A stretch of 64,000 bases of DNA from assembly GCA_037355855.1 (NCBI GenBank), contig CM074766.1, positions 3,844,001 through 3,908,000 on the forward strand, given 5' to 3'. Shown here piece after piece: positions 40,990 to 51,984 of this stretch (the first letter of the stretch is position 1; each line of letters begins with the position of its first letter). The notes beneath the pieces are model-generated. The model worked only from the letters and a program-made list of their open reading frames with translations, was not told the origin of the DNA and made no database searches. Origin of the DNA: Pseudo-nitzschia pungens. Lineage: Eukaryota; Bacillariophyta; Bacillariophyceae; Bacillariales; Bacillariaceae. A program made the translations under genes and the position numbers.

Positions 40990-43595
40990 ATGGCGGCCCC
41001 CATCAAAATGGACGAGCTGCTGGTGTCCTGGCTGGGCAGCGACGACGTCTACGAGAACGTTCTCAAGCTCATCGAAAAATACGACGAGGAGGGAAAGACG
41101 GCCGCCGCCAACGGGGGAAGCAACGGCGGAGGCGAGCACGGAGAGTCCTCGTCCTCCTCTTCTTCCTCCACCGGCAAGAACAACGCATCCCACCCTTCCG
41201 GCAGCACCCCGGACGCTTCCACCGCGAGACGGCAGCGACAACCGATTCCTCCCTTTTATCCGCTCCGAACGTCGAACGGCATTGCGCTCCAGCGGAGACG
41301 AAAACTCCCCCGGCAGTTCGAGACGTGGGATCCGCTGCCCCCCGAAACAACGAGCGCGGCAGATTCCAAATCCAACGGCGGCGGCGGCGGCGGCAATTCC
41401 GGAAACGGCGGCTCCACCACCAAGGCGGCGGGCCGCAAGAACGCTTCGGGATCGAAAGCCCAGCGGCCCGGGGGCAGCGATGCAGCGGCGGCGGAGCAAT
41501 CCGAAGCGGAACCATCGTCGTCGTCCTCCTCCTCGTCGGTCGATCCGGCCAACAACATTTGCGTCCGGGACCAGATCCAAAAACTGCTGACGGAGCTGCA
41601 AATCCTGCCTCCCGAATCAAACGCGAATGCCAATGCGAATGCGAATGCCAATTCGAATGCCAGTGCCAATGCCAACAACAAGAACATCTCTATCGGACTC
41701 GAGGTCTTTGTCCGGATCACCAAGGAGATCTGTCACTTTCCATCGTTTTTCAACGGACCGCTGTACCAGCGCATACTAACGCTGTGGAACCAGCAACAGC
41801 AACAGCAACGCCCAAACCAACCACCACAATCGCACGTCACGCTCGAGCTCTTGGAGTGGTACTGGAAGCGAGAAATGGAACCCTTTGACGCCCACGATCG
41901 CTTCTTTCGCCTCGTCAAGCAACCCCACGAGGATTGCATCCTCCGGGACGACTTCTTGCCGTACATCAAGGCGCTCCTCAACGACCATCCGGTGCGTGCA
42001 ATGTTGCGTTTGTTATTTTTTTTCGTTGTTTTCGTTGTGTGCGCGGGTTTACGGTTCGCTTCGGTTCGGTTCGGTTCGGTTCGCTTCGAATCAACTCGGA
42101 TGGAGTTGCTTATCCATCAGCAAGCCAACACGAAATGGAAACCGCATTCTCGCGACATGCACGGTGGAGGAACGAATACGGCAGTCATGGGTTCCTCTTG
42201 ACACTACCATGTTGGAACCGGACGGCATCTCATCTCACACAATGCATCGTTTCTCTCGTCTCTCCCTCTCTCTCCCGTGCGCGTTTCGCAACACTGACCG
42301 CATCACCACCTGTTGCAATGTTTGTTCGTTCGCTACCTTCCTTCCTTCCTTCCTTGTTTGTTTGTCATGCCATGTCGTGCAACAACACAAACACAAACAC
42401 GAACAAACAGGGCCTGGAGTTCTTGTCCAACCACGCCGAATTCCAGGAAAAATACGCCGTCACGGTCATCACCCGTATTTTCTACTCGGTCAACAAGTGC
42501 CACTCGGGACGCATCACCTCTCGACAGGTGAAACGCTCCGATCTTCTCGACGCCTTTTCACAGGTCGACGAAGAGGAGGACATCAACAAGGTCACCCGGT
42601 ACTTCAGCTACGAACACTTTTATGTCTTGTACTGCCGATTCTGGGAACTGGACCACGACCGGGACTACCGGATCACCCGACAGGACCTCCTCAAATACGG
42701 GGACTGCTCCCTCTCCCACATGATCGTGGACCGGATCTTCGATTCGGCGCCGCGACCCTTCGAGGGGGACAACAACGTCGACCGGGAACACCTCTCGTAC
42801 GAGGAATTCATCTATTTCATGCTGTCGGGTAAGTGCGCCGAAAACAAAACACAAAACAAAATATGATCGCAACAAAACAAAACAAAACAAAACAAAACAA
42901 AATATGATCGCAACGCACGAAAACAAGGCGATTCGGTTGCTTGGCAAAAGACGGATTTTACTCGTGTCTTCTGTATATGTCTCTCCGTGTTTCAAATTTT
43001 CGAAAGCCGGCGCTAAACAATTGCATTCTTCTTGCCGTTTGTTCCGTTCCCGTTTTCAAATCGCCTCTTCCAACCCGCAGAGGAGGACAAATCCAATGAC
43101 GTGTCGGTCCGGTACTGGTTCAACTGCGTCGACGTGGACGGCGACGGCAAGCTCAACAACATGGAAATGAGATCCTTCTACGCCGTACAGCTCCACCGAA
43201 TGCAGTGCATGGGACACGAGATCGTGCCCTTCGAGGACATGCTCTGCCAGATGATGGACATGATCAAGCCCAAGCACCCGGAGCACCTCATCGTCGAGGA
43301 CTTTTTGCAGCCCGAGTGTGCCCAGGTCTCCGGGGCGCTCTTCGATGCTCTCTTCAACCTCAACAAGTACCTCCTGTTTGAGCAGAGGGATCCCTTTGTC
43401 GAGCGACAAAAGCGAGAAGACGAATTCGAGACGGACTGGGACCGCTTCGCCTGCATCGACTACAACCGACTGGCCATGGAAGAGGAGGCACGGGAGGAGG
43501 AGGCCATGGAAATCGACTGGGTCACCGTGGACGAGGACGAGGACGAGGAACCGGGAGAATTCAACGGGGTCGGCACGTCGGAGGCGCCCTTTTGA
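40990..43595 (+). CDS. Protein phosphatase 2A regulatory subunit B'' (PPP2R3/TON2 type)
   Basis: Three exons, 40990-41991, 42411-42828 and 43081-43595, with GT-AG introns of 419 and 252 bp (phases 0 and 1), encode about 644 residues. The N-terminus is low-complexity, with Ser runs, Gly/Asn-rich stretches and an (Asn-Ala)n tract. The B'' core starts near residue 215. It has a first EF-hand-like segment (LDHDRDYRITRQD, near 413) and a canonical calcium-binding loop DVDGDGKLNNME near 488. Family words include YWFNCVDVDGDG, PFEDMLCQMMDMIKP and NKYLLFEQRDPF. B'' subunits bind the PP2A scaffold and catalytic subunits and choose substrates; plant relatives organise microtubules. The C-terminus is acidic. 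The stop is TGA. Splice sites keep the frame exactly, so the gene appears functional. Confidence 0.95.
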
Positions 43596-44646
43596 GTTGG
43601 TTTTGGTTCGATCTCGATTTGCATTTCGATCTCGATCTCGATCTCGATTTCGATTTCGATTTGATTGGAGCGACCAAACCAGACGAGACGGGACGAGACA
43701 CGGCGGCCCGGAGTTACAGGTGCTTTCGCTGGTGAATTCCGAGTTGGAACGAGTTGGTTCAGCGTCGCGAAACACACGGAGAGAGTCTTTGGTTGGGTTG
43801 GAATCGATGGCATCGGTGGAACCGGGAATCCATCCATCGACGCCACCAAAACAAACTTCTGAGTCGTCGATCTGTTCCAACAACCAGACTCGGCCGTAGC
43901 ACGAACTATTGCAACGCTTCCCTTCGCCCGACGCGACTCGACGTGACGTGACGTGACGTGACGTGACGTGCTTGTTGCAGGTCGTGGAACCAATCGTTGC
44001 CGGAACATGGATTGTCAAATCACGAGTGGTTCACACCGAAAACCGTACGCGGACCAACCAACGAAATCACTGTGATAGTATTATTAGAAATAAATAGTAT
44101 ATCAATAGCAGTATCGTTACTATCTTTTATTATCTTATTACTACTATTAGTTTGATTGATGTACGTGCTCACTGTAGTGCCGGGTACGATTTCGTCGTGT
44201 TTCGAAAGTGGGCTGCACCGTGTAGTATTGCACGGGCTTGGTATCTTGTGTTGTATCTACGATGCTCCGAATCGTTATCCACCTTGTAATTGGAAATTCG
44301 TCAATTGCTACGTGAAGAAAAATTTCTCTCGCTCTCGCGAAAAAAAATCCGGCCCCAATTCTGCCACGTCCGCCGTCACCGGCGAATGGTTGTTTCCGCC
44401 GTCTCTACTCCATACTATACTAGGCGTTATACCATAGATAACTAACAATGAGTCCTTTTCGAACAAGCCCTATTGGTTGTTCCAAAACACATTGCACTGT
44501 TGCACACTGCAGTCCTTTGATATTCGATCGAGCTTTTATTTTCTTAGTATAGACATCTACGAGTGATCATCATCACGCCTTGGGTGGGTGGGTAGGTGCG
44601 TGCTTCGTTCACAGAGGTCCGGACGGCCGTCATCTATTCTATTTCA
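43596..44646. other. Intergenic region between converging genes
   Basis: GATCTCGATTTCGATTT repeats lie at about 43608-43665 and (GTGAC)n at 43943-43965. A TATTA-rich stretch lies at 44070-44150. An open frame at 44156-44437 lacks any recognisable feature. Both flanking genes point into this region, so it should contain both 3' UTRs. Confidence 0.5.
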
Positions 44647-45045
44647 TTAAACACCGCCCCCGCGTCCGAAACCTCCGCCCCGTGCGTTGTCACGGAAGGC
44701 GGGTCGTCCGCCATCGGCGAACTTGTCTTCTTCGCGGTCGCGTCCCTCGGGTCGCTTGTTGGTCTGCTTGTGGGTGGCGGGAACAATCTCGGCGGGAAGG
44801 GCGAGGTACGTGCGCAGGTACTCGATGCCCTCGTCGGTGAGGTAGCAGTAGTTGTATTGCCAAGAGAAGGTCACACGGACGTAGTTCTTGGAGGCGAGAG
44901 ACTTCATCAACATGAGGACTTCCAGGTTGCTGGGTCCCTCGATGTGGGGGTGCTTGTCGGACTTGGTGTCCTTCTTGACGACGCAAACTCCCTCTTGGAA
45001 GAGGTAGGAGTAGACAGCGATGCGGTTTTCCTTGGGGATAAACAT
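44647..45045 (-). CDS. RPS10: 40S ribosomal protein S10 (eS10)
   Basis: 132 residues, no intron. The sequence starts MFIPKENRIAVYSYLFQEGV, the conserved start of eS10, and continues with KSLASKNYVRVTFSWQYNYCYLTDEGIEYLR. This is the winged-helix fold that binds the head of the small ribosomal subunit near the mRNA entry. The C-terminal tail is basic and ends in Arg/Gly repeats (RGGGFGRGGG), as is usual for the family. The length is close to but slightly shorter than animal forms (~165). The start is fixed by the conserved N-terminus. The stop is TAA. It converges on the PP2A B'' gene. Confidence 0.96.
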   Translation of the reverse strand: MFIPKENRIAVYSYLFQEGVCVVKKDTKSDKHPHIEGPSNLEVLMLMKSLASKNYVRVTFSWQYNYCYLTDEGIEYLRTYLALPAEIVPATHKQTNKRPEGRDREEDKFADGGRPAFRDNARGGGFGRGGGV

Positions 45046-45836
45046 GGTTGTCGATTGATGCTAGCAGAAGACTATGCTCGTCGTATTTATATCAAAGGTC
45101 CGAAAACACGAAAAGGGGACTAAATTGTGATGATCGTGAGGGGCAGGTCGACCTTGGTTGCGAAAGAGGGTCCACCGACCGATTAGAGTCGCTCCGGATG
45201 TTTTTCATTCATCCAGATTCCGGGCCCTCTCCTCTCCCATCGATACTTTTAGTAAAGCGGTAGAAAATGGAATTCGAGGATTTCAGTCATGAACACATGA
45301 ATCTTGGGAAACTGGGAGTCATAGAAGATAAAATCAACCGTACCGTAAATTACCGTAAGATCTTAAGACTTACGAGTACTCGTACCAGGTAAACCTTACT
45401 CGTGCCTGGTGCGGATAGACGGACGTCACGGCGTAGAAAAAATAATACAAAGTACGTATGTAGTATGTACGTAAAGGTGCCTACTTGTACGAGTATCGTT
45501 GTGTAGAAAGTCGAAACACGTACACGGGTGAACAGCTAGACGTACGGTAAGCTTACGTAATTGTACGTGCTACAACATTTTAAGGGAAAATTTTACTTTT
45601 TTTATCTTTTTTTTTAAAAATAAAAAAATAAAAACAAATTTTGAAAAAAATGTACGAAATAACTTGCTAACTTACTTCTACGGTACATAACTTACGTTGT
45701 ATCACTGCTTGACTTCTTCCTACGAAGTACTGCACCGTACCGGTACTACAGTATTTTTTTAGGTTTAGGAGTTTACTTGTACGCAAGTCTTACGGTAAGG
45801 TTAAAGGTTACGTAATTAGTCAAAAGGAACAGGCAT
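45046..45836. other. Upstream region of eS10, TACCGTA-rich
   Basis: Expected to hold the eS10 promoter on the minus strand. Words such as ACCGTACCGTAAATTACCGTAAG (45337-45359, slightly broken) and GTACGTAAG are frequent. An A/T-only tract lies at 45595-45655. No gene seen. Confidence 0.5.
45388..45399 (-). promoter_or_regulatory. GTAAGGTTTACC motif upstream of eS10
   Basis: The 12-base core shared with the TM9 and PP2A upstream regions is here in the minus orientation, the same direction relative to its gene, about 345 bp before the start codon. Confidence 0.35.
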
Positions 45837-45852
45837 TGTCGTATATCCCGAA

Positions 45853-46763
45853 TGTGTTGATATTCGCTCGTCAGCGATCTTCGTGGTCTTCTTCGTAGAA
45901 CTTAATCGTAGATAAACATCTTGTACTGCGTACTGAAAAATAGGGGAAAGCCTTAACAATAATAAGACGTAAAGTCCTGGCAAATCGTGAGTCTACAGTG
46001 GACTGTTCAAGGCCTATTGCATACACTCAAGCAATACAAAGCACTTCCCTAGAGGTACATCGGAATCGGTCGTAAAGGAGGGCATGATAGGTGTGTTTAT
46101 TTTAGAGCATAAAAGAAAGAGTGAATAAAAGGGAGCTGAGCCAAAGCGCTCAGCTCTGTATCGTGTATCGTGACATCGATTCGCTAACTCGTATAATAAC
46201 AGAACTCCTGTAGCTCTGGTACTGTATCCTACGAGTAGCGTACCGTATCGGAGTATCGTAGGTATCTCCGATTAATTAGACCGGATCGTGTGCTAGCGCG
46301 TTGGGTAACTGTTTGGGTCGGGTATGCAGTCATAGTACATATTGTACACCAATGACCCGACCCCGGCGGTAGCATCATATCTTAGCATTGGTATCATGGT
46401 AGGTTAGCATCTTCCAGTATCTCGTAGCCTTAGCATCCCTAACCCTGTAGCATTTAGCTACACCATAAAGGTGCTTTACTCGGGGTACGTACGATTGGTA
46501 CAAATCGTACGCGGCGACCCTAGTAAACTCTGCTAGCAATACTAGACAGGATAGGTCTGCTGCTAAGCCTGTTGCTAAGCCTGCTGCTAAGCCTGTTGCT
46601 AAGCCTGTTGCTGAGCCTATATGCTAGCAATTAGCACACAGCTCTAGCATTCAGCTCAGCACCTGTTAGTCAGTTACTGGAGGCTGCTGACTGTAGCCCC
46701 AGTACATTCTCCTACACAGGAGCCTTGCTAGCACAGATCATAGCACCACCTCGAATATCTTCA
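45853..46763 (-). repeat. 3' LTR of Copia-A
   Basis: 911 bp, TG...CA ends. It contains GCTAAGCCTG(C/T)T tandem words near 46560-46615, and regions matched by the relic at 17564-17960. On the minus strand, CACGGGGACTA precedes it as a short polypurine tract. Confidence 0.93.
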
Positions 46764-47418
46764 TAGTCCCCGTGATTCATGCTAGTATTCCTGTACTGAG
46801 CAAGCAACTATACCAGTCCCCGGAAACAGATACTCCCAGGGGGACACCAATACTCTTGCTTGTTGTACCAGGACACTTGGATGGATCATAACAGAATTCG
46901 GGAATGCTTCCATGTAACTTGTCAGAGATCAAACTGCACCAAATATTGCAGTTCTTCTATCAGAGGCCCGGCTGATTCGTAGTTCAAAAAAAAGGGGGGC
47001 GGACCATAGGACATTTTGCCCTTTGGTTCCACTCCTCGACACGTACGAGGAGATCAGTAAATCAGCCTATTGTCGTTCAAGTTTATAGTCCCCGGAACCG
47101 GTGTACCGGAGACTTCCCAAATACATAACATAAGATCATATCGAATCCGGAATGAAAATCGAAGTGATCAGGAAGCTCGTACCGAAACCAGCTGCGTTCG
47201 AACTACTATCCGAAATTTGCTGCGTTCGATTGCTTCCGAAAAACGTTGCGTCCGAAACAAGATCTCGTAATCGAAGTCGAAATTAGGATCGAAGCGATCG
47301 AGAAACTCGTATTCGAAATCCGGAATCGACTGGTTCCAAAAAACGAAATCAAAAATCTTCTGCGTCCGAGCTGCTTGTCAGGGGGTCGAAGTACCTCAAA
47401 TAATGCAGCTGGAGCAAT
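46764..47418 (-). other. 3' untranslated part of Copia-A
   Basis: About 650 bp between pol stop and 3' LTR. It holds degenerate GATCGAAGCGATCGAGAAACTCG-like words at 47150-47380. No ORF. Confidence 0.6.
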
Positions 47419-50400
47419 TTACCACATGCATCGAGCGCAGTGGTCTTTTAGAGCTGGACCATTCAATAGCTTGGTGAATAGGTCAGCAATATTTGTCTCA
47501 CCAGGCTCCTTCGCAATTCGGATCGTCCCAGCAGCAATAGACTCGCGCGCCTTGTGGTAAGCAACGCTGTTGTGCTTCTTGTTGCATGGACTCTCCGGCC
47601 TGGTGGTGTTCTTAACAACAGACTCGTTGTCACAGTACACATTGGTAGGACCTTCAATAGGAACGCCCATCATCCGGAGCTTGTATCTGAGCCCTTCAAT
47701 CAGTTCAATAGCAATTCGAAGCGCGACAATCTCGGATCCAAAGGTGGAGGTCTCTACAGTGGTTTGCCTTTTGCTGAACCACAGGATTGGAGCCCTGTTC
47801 ACAAAGATGATGATTCCGGTATGGGATCTCCTCGTGGCTTTGCATCCAGCATGGTCCGCATCAACAAAACAACTCATAATAACTGCTTTTCCAAGCGCTT
47901 CAGGGGCATCTGGTGGCAACACCTCCTTGGCGTCTGGATAGAACTCACTCCAATCACAATCGGAAAATCTAGTCTCGTCCACATCAGGACGCGTCTCGTC
48001 AAATACTAGCTTGGATCGAGCGTGCGCCTTGAGATAGGCAAACATGTGCAATACTTGGTTCAAATGCCCTGTTCTTGCTTGGGCTAGGTACCTGGACATG
48101 AGGGATACAGGCATGACCAAATCAAGTCTTCCAAGTTCGCACAACCACCTCAAGACGCCAATCAATCCTTGGTAGTAGTTCTGCTTGCTTGGATCCAGCT
48201 CGGCGGTTACATCAACTTCAGGTCGATAATCGGATGTCAACGGGGTTGAGACCTTGTTCGGAAGGTACTTGTAACCATACTGCTCGGTGCCAAGCTCCTT
48301 CTCTACTGCGTCGATTGCTTTCTTCGCATATTTCTCGGAGGACATTGCCCACTTGGGAATTGGATCGTCTTCGACCACATGCGGATGGACATCAGCGCCC
48401 AGATACAAGGTTGGAACTTCTATAGTCCCGTCCTTCAGCGTGAAGCGCTGCTCGATACTTTCCAACTGCCGTCGGGGGTCCTCACTGCAACAGATAATAT
48501 CGTCGACGTATGCAATCAGGTATGCCCAGTACCTAGAACCATCCTTTCGCGTCTCCACTCGCATATGAACATCAGGGTCAGCTTTACAAGGCTGATACCC
48601 TAGCGTTCGTAGGTGCTTGGTCAAATAGGATCGGAACGACGCGCCTGCAACAGGGAGTCCATACAGTGCTCGAACGATCTTACATACCTGTCCTACCAAA
48701 TGCTGGGGGAAACCATCTTCAGCCCGTGCAACTAAATAGTACTTCTTCTTGATCGGCGCTGTAAGATATGCGTTCTGTATGTCCGCAGACAGCACATCCA
48801 AATTGTTCAGCGCTGCCAACAGGAAGAAGATACGGACTGAATCTCTGCTTGGAACACTGCTGAAGGTATGTTCCTTAGCTGTGGCTTGTACCTTGTGGCC
48901 ATCGGCGACAAGCCGTGCTTTCCTTGTGAGAGACCCCAACTTCACGTCAAAGATCATGTGCGTCGTGATCTTGCTGAATCCTTCGGCCTTCAGACCTTCG
49001 ACGGTGTAGCTGGAGTCAAACTCGAACGCCATCTCGTTGTTTCTCATCTCCTTCGCAATCGCCTTCTCCCAATAGTCCGTTCCCGTCTTTCGGTCGATGG
49101 CAAGAGCTTCAGGGATAGAATGTGGTAGCTCCACTCCGAACTTGTGCGTCCTATCCCAGTACTTGTTTCGCTTGGTGGCCTTGAGGATTCGCTTCTTCCT
49201 TCGTAGTACGTGGTGGATCCACCATCGAAATGCTGGCTGATCCGAGATCTTGGCAGATATGGCATACTCTGCGGTCTGTACAGGAAAGGACTCTTTCAGA
49301 TCGCTCAACTTACACCAGGATTCGGTTCCGTCTTTCCAACTGACGAGCAACCGCCATCCCTTCGTTGTAGGCCTTGGGACTTTGCGACCATACTTGTTGG
49401 TGATCGTCGCATCTTGCTTCCTAACGGCAGATCCGTCCTTCTCGTGATCGATAATCTCGTCCAGTAGAGAGAACATTCGTCCGTCGTCATCGATCTCGCT
49501 GTACATGCTCTCAGCAACGATATTGGCGGTGTACTGCTCGACGGAGCCATCTGGAAACTGCAGATCATACATTCTGGTATCAAGGATAGGGTTATCATTC
49601 CTCTTACCAATCGGATTGCCATTAAGATCAGCAGAACGGTTCTTCACGACACACCGTAGTCGTTCGTCGCCCTTCTGGATCATGACATTATTACCAATAT
49701 ACTCATCATAGTCATCCCCATCAGGTATGAGGTCGTCGATGTCTGGGATGGAAGCTTCAGGCTCGGCGAGCTCCCATCGTTCTTGGTGTCCTTCAAATAA
49801 CTCAGCAGGGGGATCAGGGTACGTAGCTTGGAACTTTGCGTCGTTATCCTCAACCTTGTCCCCGATCTTGGATTCCACTGCTTGGTCAAATGAGTCCATA
49901 TAGCGCTTGACGTCATGGGAACGCCATTCTTCTTCAGTAACAGCACGGACTGTGTTAGTGCTTACCGGCATGGCCGCCTCGTTCAGGATCCAGTGGCAGT
50001 CTCCGCCTCCGAATCGGTCACCGCACGGGCCAAGCCATCGTCCCAGCTTCTCGGTCCCATCAGAGAGATCAACCCAATAGACGAAATCATACCATTCATG
50101 GGCTTGGTACAGAGATATGTCAGGCATGTACCCATGTACAATTTCGAACGGCGTTCGACCCATCGTCGTAGGATCGCTGGAAGCTGTGCGTTGGCGGATT
50201 GCGGCAACAAGCTCGCCGCAGAAAGCCCACAGGCGCTTGGGGGATCGCTTCCGAGCCGTCTTCTTGCGGATGCTTCTGCTGATATGGCCGATGCTGAGCT
50301 CCGCGCGATTCTGGAATGGACATCTTGGCTGGATAAAGGTCTGGTGGATATGGTTCTTGCTGACGACCTTATTCCATGGAGTCTTGTAGGTACCAGGGGC

Positions 50401-51984
50401 TCCTTGCTCTCGAGCGCCATCAGATATCAAATGCTCGGGGATACCGACGTCGTGGATGAAAATCTTCAGTCCTTCATACGCTTGCTTCTTGCCCTGTATA
50501 GGTATGAACTCGTCGTAGCCCTTACCATTACTGAAAACTTGGGCGGCTGAATCTTGTCGCATGATGCTCGGGACCTTTGCCATCCAGGTGTCGGTGTACC
50601 ATTTGCCAGCCGCGATGCGCTTGTTTCTGAAGCTCTGCGTTGGCAATCGGCGGACAAGGGGATGCATAGGGTTACGGAACCCTTTCTGCGTCGTGACTCG
50701 AAGGGTATCCGCAGCCTTTCTCGGAGATACATCCCAAATCTTGGACAGACGGTCGGAGTCGATCTTGCAGTATCGTTCGGTGTCAATCGTCGGACCCCAC
50801 TTGGCTCGTCTGGCGATAGTGTCGAGCTCGGGATCGACTGGTTCGACTGCATCGTCCCATCGAACATGCTTGTAAACGGACGACAAGCAGACGGGAGAAT
50901 CCCTGCAACGGGGATCCAATTCGAAGCGCTCACGGCCGTCGGTGTAGGCGCGCTCGTACAACGGCGTATGCAGGGCATTGATTGTAAGACTTGGTACTGC
51001 TGCGTCCTCGTCTACATCATCGTCCCCGCAAGTCTTCAATGAATCGCCCGAATGAAAAAGAGAAGATAGCCGCGCATCCAGACGCGAGTCGGATGCGATC
51101 GCACATGGGGTCAGATCACGGCGGGTACAGAGTTGCTGAAGGCTCCGCAGCTTGTACTTCTCATAGCAATCATGTGGCGGTAGAATCAGCTCGTCGCTCC
51201 GAAGAGGTTCGTCGTACAAATGGGGACTGAAATTGGACCGTGTTTCGACGGGCTCCAACTTGCGCTTGTTCGTCTTGGACCTCTTGGACTGCTTCGTAGT
51301 CGGCGCGGACGCATGGGGCGTCCCCGCGCGAAGGACAGACAACGTCGGATTCAACGGATGGGATCCGTCGATGGCTTCTTCGGCTTGCTCGAACTTCTTG
51401 CTCTTCGGGTCCCAAGGGAAGTCTCGGGTAGCAACGACATGATCGCATGTAGCCATCTCATGCTTGGTGGGCTTGCGGGAAGGGAAATAGGACACGACCC
51501 CATCAAGCAAGAGCTTGATGTCGAGGGTGTGTCCCGCATGGGGATCTTCAGGATCGGTATTGTCAATATGGATGGAGTGACTGGACTGTTCATCATACTG
51601 ACGGGGCGTTTCGCTGACACGATTGGGATGGCAATCCCGTATTTGATTCGGACAAATCAAGCTGTGGGACAACTTGTCGCCAAAATACAGGGCTTCGTGG
51701 AAATAAATCAACCAAACTTTCCCGTCGGTATCTGTGTAGGCCGTAACACAGGTCCCAATAGGAATGTTCTTGATAGGCTCGAGCTCAGGCGAAAAAGGAT
51801 GAACATCGACGTGGCTGACGACTTGGTCTTCAAGCAAGATCATATTGGAACCGGCGGCGGTCGTATCAGCGTGGCTGTCCAGCTCGCATTGCCCCTCATG
51901 TCTGGGTGGAGGGCGCGCGCGCGGGAGATCCATCTGGTACAACAGCCGGCCAACCTTACTTAATTTCGGGCACCGGCCGTCGTT
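47419..51984 (-). CDS. pol: Copia-A pol polyprotein (read in frame after the gag TGA)
   Basis: The frame is open from directly after the gag TGA (51985-51987) to 47419. There is no ATG at its start; the first Met is 18 codons in. Residues counted from the TTG at 51942: protease DSHADT at 22-27; integrase acidic residues D451 (TDTWM), D508 (ISDGAREQG) and E548 (NRAELSIGHI), a 40-position D-to-E offset; reverse transcriptase YVDD at 1145-1148; RNase H FVDADHAG near 1358 and DNESVV near 1460. The first protein domain is the aspartic protease, as in other copia elements. I see no clear His-His-Cys-Cys zinc region before the integrase core. ORF undamaged. Translation probably needs read-through of the TGA. 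Confidence 0.92.
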   Translation of the reverse strand, partial: NDGRCPKLSKVGRLLYQMDLPRARPPPRHEGQCELDSHADTTAAGSNMILLEDQVVSHVDVHPFSPELEPIKNIPIGTCVTAYTDTDGKVWLIYFHEALYFGDKLSHSLICPNQIRDCHPNRVSETPRQYDEQSSHSIHIDNTDPEDPHAGHTLDIKLLLDGVVSYFPSRKPTKHEMATCDHVVATRDFPWDPKSKKFEQAEEAIDGSHPLNPTLSVLRAGTPHASAPTTKQSKRSKTNKRKLEPVETRSNFSPHLYDEPLRSDELILPPHDCYEKYKLRSLQQLCTRRDLTPCAIASDSRLDARLSSLFHSGDSLKTCGDDDVDEDAAVPSLTINALHTPLYERAYTDGRERFELDPRCRDSPVCLSSVYKHVRWDDAVEPVDPELDTIARRAKWGPTIDTERYCKIDSDRLSKIWDVSPRKAADTLRVTTQKGFRNPMHPLVRRLPTQSFRNKRIAAGKWYTDTWMAKVPSIMRQDSAAQVFSNGKGYDEFIPIQGKKQAYEGLKIFIHDVGIPEHLISDGAREQGAPGTYKTPWNKVVSKNHIHQTFIQPRCPFQNRAELSIGHISRSIRKKTARKRSPKRLWAFCGELVAAIRQRTASSDPTTMGRTPFEIVHGYMPDISLYQAHEWYDFVYWVDLSDGTEKLGRWLGPCGDRFGGGDCHWILNEAAMPVSTNTVRAVTEEEWRSHDVKRYMDSFDQAVESKIGDKVEDNDAKFQATYPDPPAELFEGHQERWELAEPEASIPDIDDLIPDGDDYDEYIGNNVMIQKGDERLRCVVKNRSADLNGNPIGKRNDNPILDTRMYDLQFPDGSVEQYTANIVAESMYSEIDDDGRMFSLLDEIIDHEKDGSAVRKQDATITNKYGRKVPRPTTKGWRLLVSWKDGTESWCKLSDLKESFPVQTAEYAISAKISDQPAFRWWIHHVLRRKKRILKATKRNKYWDRTHKFGVELPHSIPEALAIDRKTGTDYWEKAIAKEMRNNEMAFEFDSSYTVEGLKAEGFSKITTHMIFDVKLGSLTRKARLVADGHKVQATAKEHTFSSVPSRDSVRIFFLLAALNNLDVLSADIQNAYLTAPIKKKYYLVARAEDGFPQHLVGQVCKIVRALYGLPVAGASFRSYLTKHLRTLGYQPCKADPDVHMRVETRKDGSRYWAYLIAYVDDIICCSEDPRRQLESIEQRFTLKDGTIEVPTLYLGADVHPHVVEDDPIPKWAMSSEKYAKKAIDAVEKELGTEQYGYKYLPNKVSTPLTSDYRPEVDVTAELDPSKQNYYQGLIGVLRWLCELGRLDLVMPVSLMSRYLAQARTGHLNQVLHMFAYLKAHARSKLVFDETRPDVDETRFSDCDWSEFYPDAKEVLPPDAPEALGKAVIMSCFVDADHAGCKATRRSHTGIIIFVNRAPILWFSKRQTTVETSTFGSEIVALRIAIELIEGLRYKLRMMGVPIEGPTNVYCDNESVVKNTTRPESPCNKKHNSVAYHKARESIAAGTIRIAKEPGETNIADLFTKLLNGPALKDHCARCMW

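Noticed and set aside
40650..41888. 412-codon frame overlapping the PP2A B'' start
   Set aside because: Arg-rich shadow of the GC-rich first exon; no conserved features, and the overlapping frame is the B'' protein.
44156..44437. 93-codon frame between PP2A B'' and eS10
   Set aside because: Sits in the shared 3' region of converging genes, with no family resemblance and poor codon texture.
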